From Curtobacterium salicis (GTDB lineage Bacteria; Actinomycetota; Actinomycetes; Actinomycetales; Microbacteriaceae): a stretch of 64,000 nucleotides of DNA. Below, in pieces: positions 31,219 through 39,473 of the stretch; position 1 is the stretch's first letter, and each line of letters opens with the position of its first letter. Position numbers and translations under genes: made by a program. The stretch is taken from positions 372,001 through 436,000 of the forward strand of contig NZ_JAAOYO010000001.1 in NCBI RefSeq assembly GCF_011759505.1. Reading direction: 5' to 3'. The notes beneath the pieces were generated by a model. It was not told the origin of the DNA. It saw only the letters and a program-made list of their open reading frames with translations, and did no database searches.

Positions 31219-33141
31219 GTGAGCGCAGCGGAGAACATCGAGCACCAGGAACCCGCCGAACTCCCGATCGACGGGTCGTCCGACGCACCGGGCGGAGCGG
31301 CCCGTGACGGATCGGAACCGACCGAACCGGCGGCCATCGCCGAGGTCGCGGGCAACGCGGCCGCCGAACACCTTTCCCCGGCCTTCCCGGAGCGCGCCGC
31401 GTGGGGCACCGCCTCGAAACTCCGCGCCTGGCAGGTCGAAGCGCTGACGAAGTACTTCGAGAAGGAACCGCGCGACTTCCTCGCAGCGGCCACCCCGGGC
31501 GCCGGCAAGACCACGTTCGCGCTGCGCCTGGCGACCGAGCTCCTCGCCAGGGGCACCGTCGACCGGCTCGTGGTCGTCGCACCGACCGAGCACCTCAAGC
31601 GGCAGTGGGCCGACGCCGCCGACCGCGTGAACATCCGGCTCGACCCGATGTTCAAGAACGGCGACGGCATGTTCGGCCGGCACTACCAGGGCGTCGCGAT
31701 CACGTACGCCCAGGTCGGCATGAACCCCGAGGTGCACGAACGCATCACGGCCGGCGGCAAGACCCTGGTCGTCCTCGACGAGGTGCACCACGGCGGCGAC
31801 GCCCTGACCTGGGGTGACGGCATCCGTCTGGCGTTCTCGAAGGCCACCCGGCGCCTGTCGCTGTCCGGCACGCCCTTCCGCTCGGACACGGCACCGATCC
31901 CGTTCGTGCAGTACGCCCCCGACGAGCAGGGCATCCGGACGTCGATCTCCGACTACAACTACGGCTACGGCCGCGCCCTCAAGGACGGCGTCGTCCGGCC
32001 CGTGCTGTTCATGGCGTACGCCGGTCAGATGCGCTGGAAGACCCGGATGGGCGACGAGATGTCGGCGTCCCTCGGCGACCCGGTCACGAAGGACATCACC
32101 GCGCAGGCCTGGCGGACTGCGCTCTCGCCGGAGGGCGAGTGGATGCCGGCCGTGCTCTCGGCCGCCGACAAGCGCCTCACCGAGGTCCGTCGCGGTGTGC
32201 CCGACGCCGGCGGCCTGGTCATCGCGACCGACACCACCACCGCCCGGGCGTACGCGCGCATCCTGCAGCGGATCACGGGGGAGCGGCCGACCGTCGTGCT
32301 CTCCGACGAGGCCGCCGGATCCAGCCGCATCCAGTCCTTCGCCGAGGACACCTCGCGCTGGATGGTCGCCGTCCGGATGGTGTCCGAAGGCGTCGACGTG
32401 CCCCGCCTCTGCGTCGGGGTCTACGCGACGAGCGCCAGCACGCCGCTGTTCTTCGCCCAGGTGATCGGCCGCTTCGTCCGAGCGCGTCGCCGTGGCGAGA
32501 CCGCGTCCGTGTTCCTGCCGAGCGTCCCCGGCCTGATGGCCCTCGCCGCCACCCTCGAGCTCGAGCGGGACCACGCACTCGACCGTCCGGCGAACGCCGA
32601 GGACGGCATGTACAACCCCGAAGACGCCATGGTCGCCGAGGCGAACAAGGAAGACCGCGCGTCCGAGAGCCTGCTCGACATGCAGCCGTTCGAGGCGCTC
32701 GACTCGCAGGCGTCCTTCGACCGCGTGCTCTACGACGGCGGCGAGTTCGGCACCGGGGGCGAGGTCGGTTCCCTCGAGGAGCTCGACTTCATCGGCATCC
32801 CCGGCCTGCTCGACCCCGACCAGGTGCGGGACCTCCTCCGTGCCCGTCAGGCGACCCAGGCCAAGCGGTCGAAGGGCCGGGTGCTCAAGGACGGGCTCCC
32901 CAGCAGCGCGGCGAAGGCCCCGGAGCCCGAGAACCGTCCGATGTACCAGACCATCAAGGAGCAGCGGTCCGAACTGCAGCGCCTGGTGTCGATCTGGTCC
33001 CGGCACGCCAACGAGCCGCACGGGTCGATCCACGCCGAACTCCGCCGGATGAGCGGCGGGCCGGCCGTGGCGCAGGCGAGCATCGAGCAGATCCAGAAGC
33101 GCATCGACATCCTGCGCGGACGCATCGGCAACCGCCGGTGA
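31219..33141 (+). CDS. DEAD/DEAH box helicase (superfamily 2)
   Basis: SF2 helicase of 640 residues. An acidic N-terminal region (1-60) is followed by motif I ATPGAGKTTFA, motif II LDEVHHGGD, motif III LSGTPFRSD, and the second RecA domain with VSEGVDVPRLCVGVYAT (motif V) and QVIGRFVRARRRGE (motif VI). The C-terminal 170 residues have a long helical region. Motif II is DEVH. It resembles phage- and restriction-type ATP-dependent helicases that are also common in actinobacterial chromosomes. The partner is unknown. GTG at 31219 is favoured by the -10 spacing; an in-frame GTG 21 bases upstream exists. Confidence 0.87.
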   Translation: MSAAENIEHQEPAELPIDGSSDAPGGAARDGSEPTEPAAIAEVAGNAAAEHLSPAFPERAAWGTASKLRAWQVEALTKYFEKEPRDFLAAATPGAGKTTFALRLATELLARGTVDRLVVVAPTEHLKRQWADAADRVNIRLDPMFKNGDGMFGRHYQGVAITYAQVGMNPEVHERITAGGKTLVVLDEVHHGGDALTWGDGIRLAFSKATRRLSLSGTPFRSDTAPIPFVQYAPDEQGIRTSISDYNYGYGRALKDGVVRPVLFMAYAGQMRWKTRMGDEMSASLGDPVTKDITAQAWRTALSPEGEWMPAVLSAADKRLTEVRRGVPDAGGLVIATDTTTARAYARILQRITGERPTVVLSDEAAGSSRIQSFAEDTSRWMVAVRMVSEGVDVPRLCVGVYATSASTPLFFAQVIGRFVRARRRGETASVFLPSVPGLMALAATLELERDHALDRPANAEDGMYNPEDAMVAEANKEDRASESLLDMQPFEALDSQASFDRVLYDGGEFGTGGEVGSLEELDFIGIPGLLDPDQVRDLLRARQATQAKRSKGRVLKDGLPSSAAKAPEPENRPMYQTIKEQRSELQRLVSIWSRHANEPHGSIHAELRRMSGGPAVAQASIEQIQKRIDILRGRIGNRR

Positions 33142-33154
33142 GCACGGTCCGCGC

Positions 33155-33361
33155 GTGATCGAGCCCGTCGACGACGACCGCACCTGGTACGTCAAGCGGG
33201 ACCCGGACTCCTCGCCCGAGGCGATCATCGACCGGTTCGGCGGCGGGTACCGGCTACGGCGGTTCTCGCTGCACGAGTCCCGGCGCACGCAGTACGGCGT
33301 CTACACCGGACGCGAGATCGCCGAGACCGCGTGGTGGCGCCTCCGCGACGGCGGGAAGTGA
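33155..33361 (+). CDS. Small protein, unknown
   Basis: Soluble protein of 68 residues, not recognised. It is rich in Arg, Asp, Tyr and Trp, including RTWYVKRDPD and the C-terminal AWWRLRDGGK, and looks like a small alpha/beta domain. Start is GTG at 33155, 13 bases after the helicase stop, so it is probably co-transcribed. A role linked to the helicase is possible only by position. Confidence 0.6.
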   Translation: MIEPVDDDRTWYVKRDPDSSPEAIIDRFGGGYRLRRFSLHESRRTQYGVYTGREIAETAWWRLRDGGK

Positions 33362-33425
33362 CCAGGTTCCCGAACGGATCGCCCGGACAGGTGCGGCGCT
33401 GATGACGGGGACGGGCAGGATCGGG

Positions 33426-33431
33426 TAGACC
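33426..33431 (+). promoter_or_regulatory. -10 hexamer TAGACC, promoter of ndh
   Basis: TAGACC ends six bases before the ATG at 33438. A GGAGGA run touches the ATG directly and is too close to act as a ribosome site, which supports a leaderless start. Confidence 0.45.
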
Positions 33432-33437
33432 GGAGGA

Positions 33438-34766
33438 ATGGCAGACTCCATCCCTCACGTCCTCGTCCTCGGCGGCGGCTCGGCCGGCTACACCGCCGTC
33501 AAGCAGCTGCAGAAGCACGCCGCCACGGTGCCCATGCGCATCACCCTCGTGGACCAGAACACGTACTACACGTACCTGCCGTTCCTGCCCGAGGTCGCCG
33601 GCGGTCACATCGCCCCCAAGGACGTCACCGTCGAACTCCGACGCGCGCTCCGCAAGACCCGGGTCATCCAGGGCAAGGTGACCGGGATCTCCTCGGCCGA
33701 CAAGACCGTCGCCGTCGCCACGGCCGGCGGCGACGACCGCACCCTCGGCTACGACCACCTGATCGTCGCCCTCGGGTCCGTCACCCGCACGTTCCCGACC
33801 CCCGGCCTCGACGAGGTCGGCATCGGCTTCAAGACCGTCGAGGAAGCCGCGTACGTCCGCGCGAAGCTCCTCGACAACATCGCGAAGGCCGCTGCCACCC
33901 GCGACGAGGACGAGCGTCGACGTCTGCTCACCAGCATCTTCATCGGTGGCGGGTACACCGGCGTCGAGGCGATCGGCGAGCTGTTCGACGTCTCCCAGGC
34001 CGCGATCGCCACCTACCCGTCGCTCGCCGGCGAGCAGCCCCGCTGGGTGCTCATCGACGCGCTCGACCGTGTCGCGCCCGAGGTCGGCCCGGAGCTGTCG
34101 AAGTGGACCCTCGAGTCCCTCCGCGCCCGTGGCATCGACGTGCGCCTGAAGACCACCATGCCGAGCTGCGAGGGCGGCGTCGTCAAGCTCTCCGACGGCG
34201 ACGAGTTCGCGACCGGTCTGCTCGTCTGGACGGCCGGCGTCAAGCCGAACCCGCTCCTCGACGCCACCGACCTGCCGCGCGGTCCGAAGGGCCACCTCGC
34301 CGCGAACGCGAAGCTCCAGGTCGAGGCCGAGGACACCCACGAGGTCGTCCCCGGCGTCTGGGGCCTCGGTGACGTCGCCCAGGTGCCCGACCTGACCGCC
34401 GAGAAGCAGCCGGCGTACTACCCGCCGAACGCGCAGAACGCCGTCCGTCAGGCCGTCGTCGTCGCCGACAACATCGTGGCGTCGATCACCGGCAAGCCCC
34501 TCGAGGAGTACCGCCACCCGTCCATCGGCACGGTCGCCTCGTACGGTGTCGCCAAGGGTGCGGCCAACATCAAGGGCATCAAGATGACGAACCTGCTGGC
34601 GTGGCTCGCGCACCGCGCGTACCACGTCTACGCGATGCCGACGCTGAACCGCAAGGCGCGCATCGTCATCGGCTGGGTCACCGGTGCGGTGTCCGGCCGC
34701 GACGCGACCTCCCTCATCAAGGAGACCGACCCGCGCCGGACCTTCGTCGACGCGGCGAAGAGCTAG
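33438..34766 (+). CDS. ndh: Type II NADH dehydrogenase (NDH-2)
   Basis: Single-subunit, non-proton-pumping NADH:quinone oxidoreductase of 442 residues at the inner face of the membrane. The FAD-binding motif is VLGGGSAGYTAVKQL (about 10-24), and the NADH-binding motif is FIGGGYTGVEAIGEL (about 170-184). LVWTAGVKPNPL (about 260) and the late GLGDVAQVPD (about 310) complete the FAD site. The C-terminal region (about 380-425) has amphipathic segments for membrane binding. ATG at 33438. It passes electrons to menaquinone. A single gene ended by a strong hairpin. Confidence 0.92.
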   Translation: MADSIPHVLVLGGGSAGYTAVKQLQKHAATVPMRITLVDQNTYYTYLPFLPEVAGGHIAPKDVTVELRRALRKTRVIQGKVTGISSADKTVAVATAGGDDRTLGYDHLIVALGSVTRTFPTPGLDEVGIGFKTVEEAAYVRAKLLDNIAKAAATRDEDERRRLLTSIFIGGGYTGVEAIGELFDVSQAAIATYPSLAGEQPRWVLIDALDRVAPEVGPELSKWTLESLRARGIDVRLKTTMPSCEGGVVKLSDGDEFATGLLVWTAGVKPNPLLDATDLPRGPKGHLAANAKLQVEAEDTHEVVPGVWGLGDVAQVPDLTAEKQPAYYPPNAQNAVRQAVVVADNIVASITGKPLEEYRHPSIGTVASYGVAKGAANIKGIKMTNLLAWLAHRAYHVYAMPTLNRKARIVIGWVTGAVSGRDATSLIKETDPRRTFVDAAKS

Positions 34767-34795
34767 CGCGCGCGTCGCGACGCGACTGCCTGCAG

Positions 34796-34833
34796 ACGGG
34801 AGGCCCGGTACCAGTTGGTACCGGGCCTCCCGT
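34796..34833 (+). terminator. 17-bp stem hairpin after ndh, palindromic repeat family member
   Basis: A perfect inverted repeat (34796-34812 with 34817-34833, loop AGTT) lies 30 bases after the ndh stop. The outer core ACGGGAGGCCCGG/CCGGGCCTCCCGT is shared with other intergenic hairpins in the window. There is no T-tract. Confidence 0.65.
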
Positions 34834-34950
34834 CCGTCGTGGCGCCGGTCCGGGACCTGCCCTGCCGGCACGACTGGACACCGAACGCGGCCCTGGACGG
34901 CCTCCCACCCGGTCAGCGTCACCGTGGACGCCACGAGTGAGAGGAGCGCC

Positions 34951-36090
34951 ATGCGCGCCATGACCTACCGGGGGCCGTACCGGGTCCGCGTCGATGACAA
35001 GCCCGATCCCCGCATCGAGCACCCGAACGACGCCGTCATCCGGGTCGAACGGGCCGCGATCTGCGGGTCCGACCTGCACCTGTACCACGGCATGATGCCG
35101 GACACCCGCGTCGGGCACACGTTCGGCCACGAGTTCATCGGCGTCGTCGAGGAGATCGGGTCGTCCGTCGAGACCCTCAGCGTGGGGGACCGGGTCATGG
35201 TCCCGTTCCACATCTCGTGCGGGACGTGCTGGTTCTGCGCGCGCGGGCTCTTCACGAACTGCCACAACGTGAACCCGAACGCCACCGCTGTCGGCGGCAT
35301 CTTCGGCTACTCGCACACCACGGGCGGCTACGACGGCGGCCAGGCGGAGCGCGTCCGCGTGCCGTTCGCGGACGTCGGACCGCAGGTGATCCCGGACTGG
35401 CTCGACCCGGAGGACGCCCTGATGATGACGGACGCCCTGGGGACGGGGTACTTCGGGGCGCAGCTCGCCTCGATCCGCGAGGGCGACACCGTCGTGGTGC
35501 TCGGCGCCGGACGGGTCGGCCTGTTCGCGGCGAAGTCGGCGTGGTTCATGGGTGCCGGACGGGTGATCGTCGTCGACCAGCTCGAGTACCGGCTGCAGAA
35601 GGCCCGCGAGTTCGCGCACGCCGAGACGATCAACTACACCGAGGTCGACGACGTGGTGCTCGAGATGAAGAAGCAGACCGACTTCCTCGGCGCGGACAGT
35701 GTCATCGACGCGGTCGGGGCCGAGGCGGACGGCAACTTCCTCATGCACGTCTCGAGCGCGAAGCTGAAGATGCAGGGCGGGTCCCCGGTCGCGCTGAACT
35801 GGGCGATCGACGGTGTCCGCAAGGGCGGCACCGTGTCGGCGATGGGCGCGTACGGGCCGATCCCGAACCTGGTGAAGTTCGGCGACGCGATGAACAAGGG
35901 CGTCACGATCCACATGAACCAGGCGCCGGTGAAGCGGCAGTGGCCGCGGCTGCTCGAGCACATCCAGGCCGGACACCTCAAGCCGAGCGACATCATCACG
36001 CACCGGATCCCGCTCGAGCACATCGGCGAGGCGTACCACCTGTTCTCGTCGAAGCTCGACGGGTGCATCAAGCCGGTGATCGTGCCGTGA
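34951..36090 (+). CDS. Zinc-dependent alcohol dehydrogenase
   Basis: Medium-chain dehydrogenase of 379 residues. The catalytic zinc ligands are Cys38 (AAICGSDLH), His in GHTFGHEFIG and a following Glu. The structural zinc lobe has four cysteines in CGTCWFCARGLFTNC (about 90-104). The NAD(P) motif is VLGAGRVGLFA (about 182-192). It belongs to the glutathione-independent formaldehyde dehydrogenase/threonine dehydrogenase-like group; the alcohol substrate is unknown. ATG at 34951 follows GAGAGGAG. Its stop is followed 20 bases later by the next gene, with which it probably forms an operon. Confidence 0.9.
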   Translation: MRAMTYRGPYRVRVDDKPDPRIEHPNDAVIRVERAAICGSDLHLYHGMMPDTRVGHTFGHEFIGVVEEIGSSVETLSVGDRVMVPFHISCGTCWFCARGLFTNCHNVNPNATAVGGIFGYSHTTGGYDGGQAERVRVPFADVGPQVIPDWLDPEDALMMTDALGTGYFGAQLASIREGDTVVVLGAGRVGLFAAKSAWFMGAGRVIVVDQLEYRLQKAREFAHAETINYTEVDDVVLEMKKQTDFLGADSVIDAVGAEADGNFLMHVSSAKLKMQGGSPVALNWAIDGVRKGGTVSAMGAYGPIPNLVKFGDAMNKGVTIHMNQAPVKRQWPRLLEHIQAGHLKPSDIITHRIPLEHIGEAYHLFSSKLDGCIKPVIVP

Positions 36091-36110
36091 GCGGGAACGG
36101 AGACCAGGAC

Positions 36111-36698
36111 ATGAGCACTGCCGACGACCACATCGCCTACGTGGCGGACAAACCGCGGGACCTCCCCTCGGCCGACGAACTCCGGGCACGGATCCCCGGG
36201 TGGGGGAGCGACCTCGACCTCGCCGACCGACCGAGCGTCCCGAAGCTGTCCCGCGAGGCCGGTTCGGCGACCGGGGCGCACTGGATCCGGCCCGAGCAGC
36301 AGCCCGGGGCCGACGGGCGTGAGCGCTCGATCGAGCACGCCCACGTCACGCCCGTGTTCGGAACCGCCCAGCCGCTGTCCGGCCTGGCCGGCATCGTGAA
36401 GCGGTACGCCTACCGGCGGTTCAGCGAGGGCCGGCTGGCGCACTGGATGCTCCTGGTCCTCGGCGACCGGCTCGACGTCGCCACGCACCGGGTGACGGAC
36501 GCGCTGCGCGGCCGGCCGGACCGGATCATCCAGGAGACCGGGATCGCCGCAGAGCGGGCGGACAGCCCGGTCGGCGCGCGCCTCGGCTCGTCCCGGCGGG
36601 ACTGGCGGCACGGGGTGCTCGACCCGGTCGTGACGATGTGGCCGTACCTGCTCATCGGTGGGGTGGCGGTCTGGGTGGTCCGGCGCGCGCGGCGCTGA
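36111..36698 (+). CDS. Unknown protein with C-terminal membrane anchor
   Basis: Protein of 195 residues, not recognised. It is polar for about 175 residues, with RIPGWGSDLDLADRPSVPKL and RYAYRRFSEGRLAHW. It ends in one hydrophobic segment (MWPYLLIGGVAVWVV) followed by RRARR, a tail anchor with a positive end. ATG at 36111 has GGAG eight bases upstream. An in-frame GTG at 36087 overlaps the dehydrogenase stop as GTGA and would add eight residues. Likely co-transcribed with the alcohol dehydrogenase. Confidence 0.68.
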   Translation: MSTADDHIAYVADKPRDLPSADELRARIPGWGSDLDLADRPSVPKLSREAGSATGAHWIRPEQQPGADGRERSIEHAHVTPVFGTAQPLSGLAGIVKRYAYRRFSEGRLAHWMLLVLGDRLDVATHRVTDALRGRPDRIIQETGIAAERADSPVGARLGSSRRDWRHGVLDPVVTMWPYLLIGGVAVWVVRRARR

Positions 36699-36714
36699 CG
36701 CGGCGCGGGCGCGG

Positions 36715-36777
36715 CTGGCGACAGCGTTCGTGTGGCGGGCCGCGTGCCGTGTCGCTGGGCGCGAACTGACGGGAGGC
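36715..36777 (+). repeat. 63-bp direct repeat, copy A
   Basis: Matches 36838-36900 at 57 of 63 positions; the middle block of 29 bases (GGGCCGCGTGCCGTGTCGCT onward) is identical. It ends in GACGGGAGGC, the core of the dispersed palindrome. Confidence 0.8.
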
Positions 36778-36837
36778 GTGGGGGCGGCCGCGTGCCGCGC
36801 CTCCCGTCGGCGTAGCGCGGCTCGGCGCGTTTCGCGC

Positions 36838-36900
36838 CTGGCGACACCGTTCGGATGGTGGGCCGCGTGCCGTGTCGCTGGGCGCGAATCGACGGGAGGC
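36838..36900 (+). repeat. 63-bp direct repeat, copy B
   Basis: Second copy, 123 bases downstream of copy A in the same orientation and also ending in GACGGGAGGC. Confidence 0.8.
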
Positions 36901-36947
36901 CCGGTGCGGCCCGCGGGCCGGCAGGCAGACAGGCGGGCAGACAAAAA

Positions 36948-36977
36948 CGAACGGCCCTCCCGAAGGAGGGCCGTTCG
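36948..36977 (-). terminator. Intrinsic terminator of tRNA-Leu
   Basis: A 13-bp stem (36948-36960 with 36965-36977, loop CGAA) is followed on the minus strand by a run of five T residues. It lies 55 bases beyond the 3' end of the tRNA gene. Confidence 0.85.
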
Positions 36978-37031
36978 CCGCTTGTCTCAACACAAGTGTT
37001 CGAGCACGTGCTCCGAGGAGCCGGTACTGCG

Positions 37032-37117
37032 TGTCCGAGAGGGGACTTGAACCCCTACGCCCTAATACGGGCACTAGCACCTCAAGCTAGCGCGTCTACC
37101 AATTCCGCCACCCGGAC
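37032..37117 (-). tRNA. tRNA-Leu (anticodon GAG)
   Basis: An 86-nt class II tRNA on the minus strand. The acceptor stem pairs GTCCGGG with CTCGGAC. The D-arm has GGAATTGGTAGAC, the anticodon arm CTAGC-TTGAGGT-GCTAG (anticodon GAG, for CUC/CUU codons), there is a long variable arm, and the T-arm contains GGTTCAAGTCC. The 3' CCA is not encoded. A T-rich terminator follows. No integrase or duplicated tRNA end is seen nearby, so it is not an evident attachment site. Confidence 0.95.
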
Positions 37118-37193
37118 TGGGTGTGATGCCGCACACATCGTGTGCTCATCGGGCAGTTGAACCGGGTTTCCCCGGCGTTCCTGCCGAGAGAAG

Positions 37194-37223
37194 ACACTAG
37201 CACGGCCGTGAACGCACGCTGAA
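37194..37223 (-). promoter_or_regulatory. Candidate promoter of tRNA-Leu
   Basis: On the minus strand TTCAGC (37218-37223) and TAGTGT (37194-37199, preceded by TGC) are 18 bases apart. The start would lie about 70 bases upstream of the mature tRNA. Confidence 0.4.
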
Positions 37224-37270
37224 CACGGATGCGCATCCCGGGCGCGGCGGGGACACAGCACCATCGCCGG

Positions 37271-37276
37271 TAGCGT
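37271..37276 (+). promoter_or_regulatory. -10 hexamer TAGCGT, leaderless promoter of M20 peptidase
   Basis: TAGCGT ends six bases before the ATG at 37283. Confidence 0.5.
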
Positions 37277-37282
37277 TGGCGC

Positions 37283-38581
37283 ATGACGTCCGAGCTGGAA
37301 CGCACCGCGGCGATCGCGCGGGACCTCATCCGCATCGACACGACGAACTGGGGTGAGGGAAAGTCGCGCGGCGAGACCGAGGCGGCGCACTACGTCGAGT
37401 CCGCACTGCAGCAGCTCGGGCTCACCCCGCAGCTGTTCGAGTCCGAACCGGACCGGGTCAGCGTGGTCGCCCGCGTGCCCGGTCGCGACCGCAGCAAGCC
37501 GGCACTCGTCGTGCACGGGCACCTCGACGTCGTCCCCGCCGACCCGGAGAACTGGTCCGTCGACCCGTTCGGCGGCGAGGTGCGCGACGGGTCCCTGTGG
37601 GGGCGCGGCGCCGTCGACATGAAGAACATGGACGCGATGATGCTCACGTCGCTGTCGGACGTCATCGAGCAGCAGGGGGCTCCGGAACGCGACCTGGTGA
37701 TCGCGTACTTCGCCGACGAAGAGGCCGGCGGCATCCTCGGCGCCCACCACGTCGTCGACACCCACCCCGAGGTCTTCGCCGGCGCCACGGCTGCGATCAG
37801 CGAGGTCGGCGGCTACTCGATCACCCTCGGCGACCGACGCGCCTACCTGCTGCAGACCGGCGAGAAGGCGCTGATGTGGGTGAAGCTCACCGCCCGAGGA
37901 ACCGCGGCGCACGGCTCGCACGTCATCAAGGACAACGCGGTGACGAAGATCGCCGGTGCCGTCGCCCGCATCGGCAGCGAGGAGTGGCCGGTCCGGCTCT
38001 CGGACACGACGACCGCCATGGTCGCCGAGGTCGCCCGCTTCCTCGGCGTCGACCCGGTCGCCACCGGTCCGGACGAGGTCGCCCTCGCCACCGGGTCCGC
38101 CGCACGGTTCATCCACGCCGCGCTGCACACGACCACGAACCCGACGGTCCTGACCGCCGGGTACAAGCACAACGTGATCCCCGACCAGGCGACCGCGCTC
38201 GTCGACATCCGCTGCCTGCCCGGTGACGAGGACACGGTCCTGGCCCGGGTGCGCGAACTCGCCGGCGACGACGTCGAGATCACGATGACGCACCGGGACG
38301 TCGGACTCGAGCAGGACTTCGGCGGCCCGCTCGTCGACGCCGTGCGGGACGTGCTCGAACGCCACGACCCGGGCGCCCCGGTGCTGCCGTACCTGCTGTC
38401 CGGCGGCACCGACAACAAGGCGCTCTCACGGCTCGGCATCGCGGGCTACGGGTTCGTGCCGCTGCAGCTGCCGGCAGGAGTGGACTTCCCGGCGATGTTC
38501 CACGGCGTGGACGAGCGGGTGCCGCTCGAGTCGTTGGCGTTCGGCCGCCGCGTCCTCGGAGACCTGTTCGCGACCTACTGA
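37283..38581 (+). CDS. M20/M25/M40 family metallo-hydrolase
   Basis: Zinc-dependent peptidase/deacylase of 432 residues, cytoplasmic. Metal-site motifs are VVHGHLDVVPAD (about 75-86), LWGRGAVDMKNM (about 107-118), the general-base DEEAGG (about 148-153) and a late HGVDERVP (about 409). The dimerisation domain lies in between (about 190-310), with AHGSHVIKDNAV. It is close to the succinyl-diaminopimelate desuccinylase/aminoacylase group, but actinobacterial members with this architecture are broad dipeptidase-like enzymes. The substrate is unknown. It is a single gene with a leaderless start. Confidence 0.87.
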   Translation: MTSELERTAAIARDLIRIDTTNWGEGKSRGETEAAHYVESALQQLGLTPQLFESEPDRVSVVARVPGRDRSKPALVVHGHLDVVPADPENWSVDPFGGEVRDGSLWGRGAVDMKNMDAMMLTSLSDVIEQQGAPERDLVIAYFADEEAGGILGAHHVVDTHPEVFAGATAAISEVGGYSITLGDRRAYLLQTGEKALMWVKLTARGTAAHGSHVIKDNAVTKIAGAVARIGSEEWPVRLSDTTTAMVAEVARFLGVDPVATGPDEVALATGSAARFIHAALHTTTNPTVLTAGYKHNVIPDQATALVDIRCLPGDEDTVLARVRELAGDDVEITMTHRDVGLEQDFGGPLVDAVRDVLERHDPGAPVLPYLLSGGTDNKALSRLGIAGYGFVPLQLPAGVDFPAMFHGVDERVPLESLAFGRRVLGDLFATY

Positions 38582-38587
38582 TACCGT
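38582..38587 (+). promoter_or_regulatory. -10 hexamer TACCGT, uppP-mshC promoter
   Basis: TACCGT overlaps the end of the M20 gene and lies 58 bases before the uppP GTG. A GAAAGG ribosome site precedes the GTG. Confidence 0.4.
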
Positions 38588-38645
38588 GCATGGTCGTCGT
38601 CGGTGACGGCACAACCGAGTCCAGCACCGGCGAAAGGCCGCACAC

Positions 38646-39473
38646 GTGCACATCTTCGAGGCGATCTTCCTCGGCTTCGTCCAGGGGCTGACGGAGTTCC
38701 TGCCGGTCTCCTCCAGCGCCCACCTGCGCATCGTCGGGCTGTTCCTGCCCGACGCGCAGGACCCCGGCGCGGCCTTCACGGCGGTGACGCAGCTCGGCAC
38801 CGAGACGGCCGTGCTCATCTACTTCTGGAAGGACATCGTCCGGATCGTCCGGAAGTGGTTCGGTGCCCTCGCCGGCAAGGTCCCGCGGAACGACCCGGAC
38901 GTCCGCGTCGGCTGGCTCGTGATCATCGGCACCATCCCGATCGGTGTCGTCGGACTGCTCCTGCAGGACACCATCGAGACGACCTTCCGGTCGCTGTGGA
39001 TCGTCGCGATCGTCCTCATCGTCTTCGGAGTGGTCCTCGGTGTCCTGGACCGCGTCGGCCGTAAGGTCCGTCCGATCGAGCAGATGACCTTCGGTGGGGG
39101 CATCCTCATCGGCCTGGCGCAGGTCCTGGCGCTCGTGCCGGGCGTCTCCCGCTCCGGGGCCACCGTGTCGATGGGCCTCGCCCTCGGGTACACGCGGCCG
39201 GCCGCGGCACGGTTCGCGTTCCTCCTGGCCATCCCCGCGGTGTTCCTGTCGGGCCTGTACGAGGCCGCGACGAGCCTCGGGGACACCGGCGCACCGTTCG
39301 GCGTCGCCGACACCCTCATCGCGACCGTGGTGGCCTTCGTCGTCGGCTTCGTCGTCATCGCCGCGTTCATGAACTACATCAGCAAGCGGAGTTTCATGCC
39401 GTTCGTCGTGTACCGGATCCTGCTCGGGATCGTCCTCATCGTGCTGCTCTCGCTCGGGGTGGTGCAGGCATGA
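38646..39473 (+). CDS. uppP: Undecaprenyl-diphosphatase UppP (BacA)
   Basis: Integral membrane enzyme of 275 residues that recycles undecaprenyl diphosphate to the monophosphate lipid carrier for cell-wall synthesis; it can confer bacitracin resistance. The catalytic motifs are [16 protein letters not shown] (about 14-29) and the PGVSRSGAT motif (about 164-172). About seven hydrophobic segments are visible. Start is GTG at 38646 after GAAAGG. Its stop overlaps the ATG of mshC as ATGA, an arrangement common in actinobacteria. Confidence 0.94.
   Translation: MHIFEAIFLGFVQGLTEFLPVSSSAHLRIVGLFLPDAQDPGAAFTAVTQLGTETAVLIYFWKDIVRIVRKWFGALAGKVPRNDPDVRVGWLVIIGTIPIGVVGLLLQDTIETTFRSLWIVAIVLIVFGVVLGVLDRVGRKVRPIEQMTFGGGILIGLAQVLALVPGVSRSGATVSMGLALGYTRPAAARFAFLLAIPAVFLSGLYEAATSLGDTGAPFGVADTLIATVVAFVVGFVVIAAFMNYISKRSFMPFVVYRILLGIVLIVLLSLGVVQA

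Larger units (their letters stand above)
36699..37031. other. 333-base non-coding spacer with repeats
   Basis: No convincing gene. The spacer holds two 63-base direct repeats, a GACGGGAGGCG/CGCCTCCCGTC inverted repeat between them (36768-36778 with 36798-36808), a 12-base palindrome at 36908-36919, and the tRNA-Leu terminator. It accumulates repeats more than any other part of the window. Confidence 0.7.

Noticed and set aside
28823-31582. Very long minus-strand open frame (about 919 codons) opposite the acyl-CoA dehydrogenase and dinB genes
   Set aside because: It is the third-position GC shadow of well-supported genes on the plus strand; the translation has no domain, is Arg/Gly/Ala rich and has no start signal.
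30964-33288. Minus-strand frame of about 774 codons opposite the helicase
   Set aside because: Same GC-driven antisense effect; the plus-strand frame has all SF2 helicase motifs.
36715-36900. CRISPR array from the 63-base repeats
   Set aside because: Only two copies, too long for CRISPR repeats, imperfect, no equal-sized spacers and no cas genes anywhere in the window.
37032-37117. tRNA-Leu as integration site of a mobile island
   Set aside because: No integrase, excisionase or duplicated tRNA 3' end lies within the window, and the neighbouring genes are core genes; only small repeats are present.
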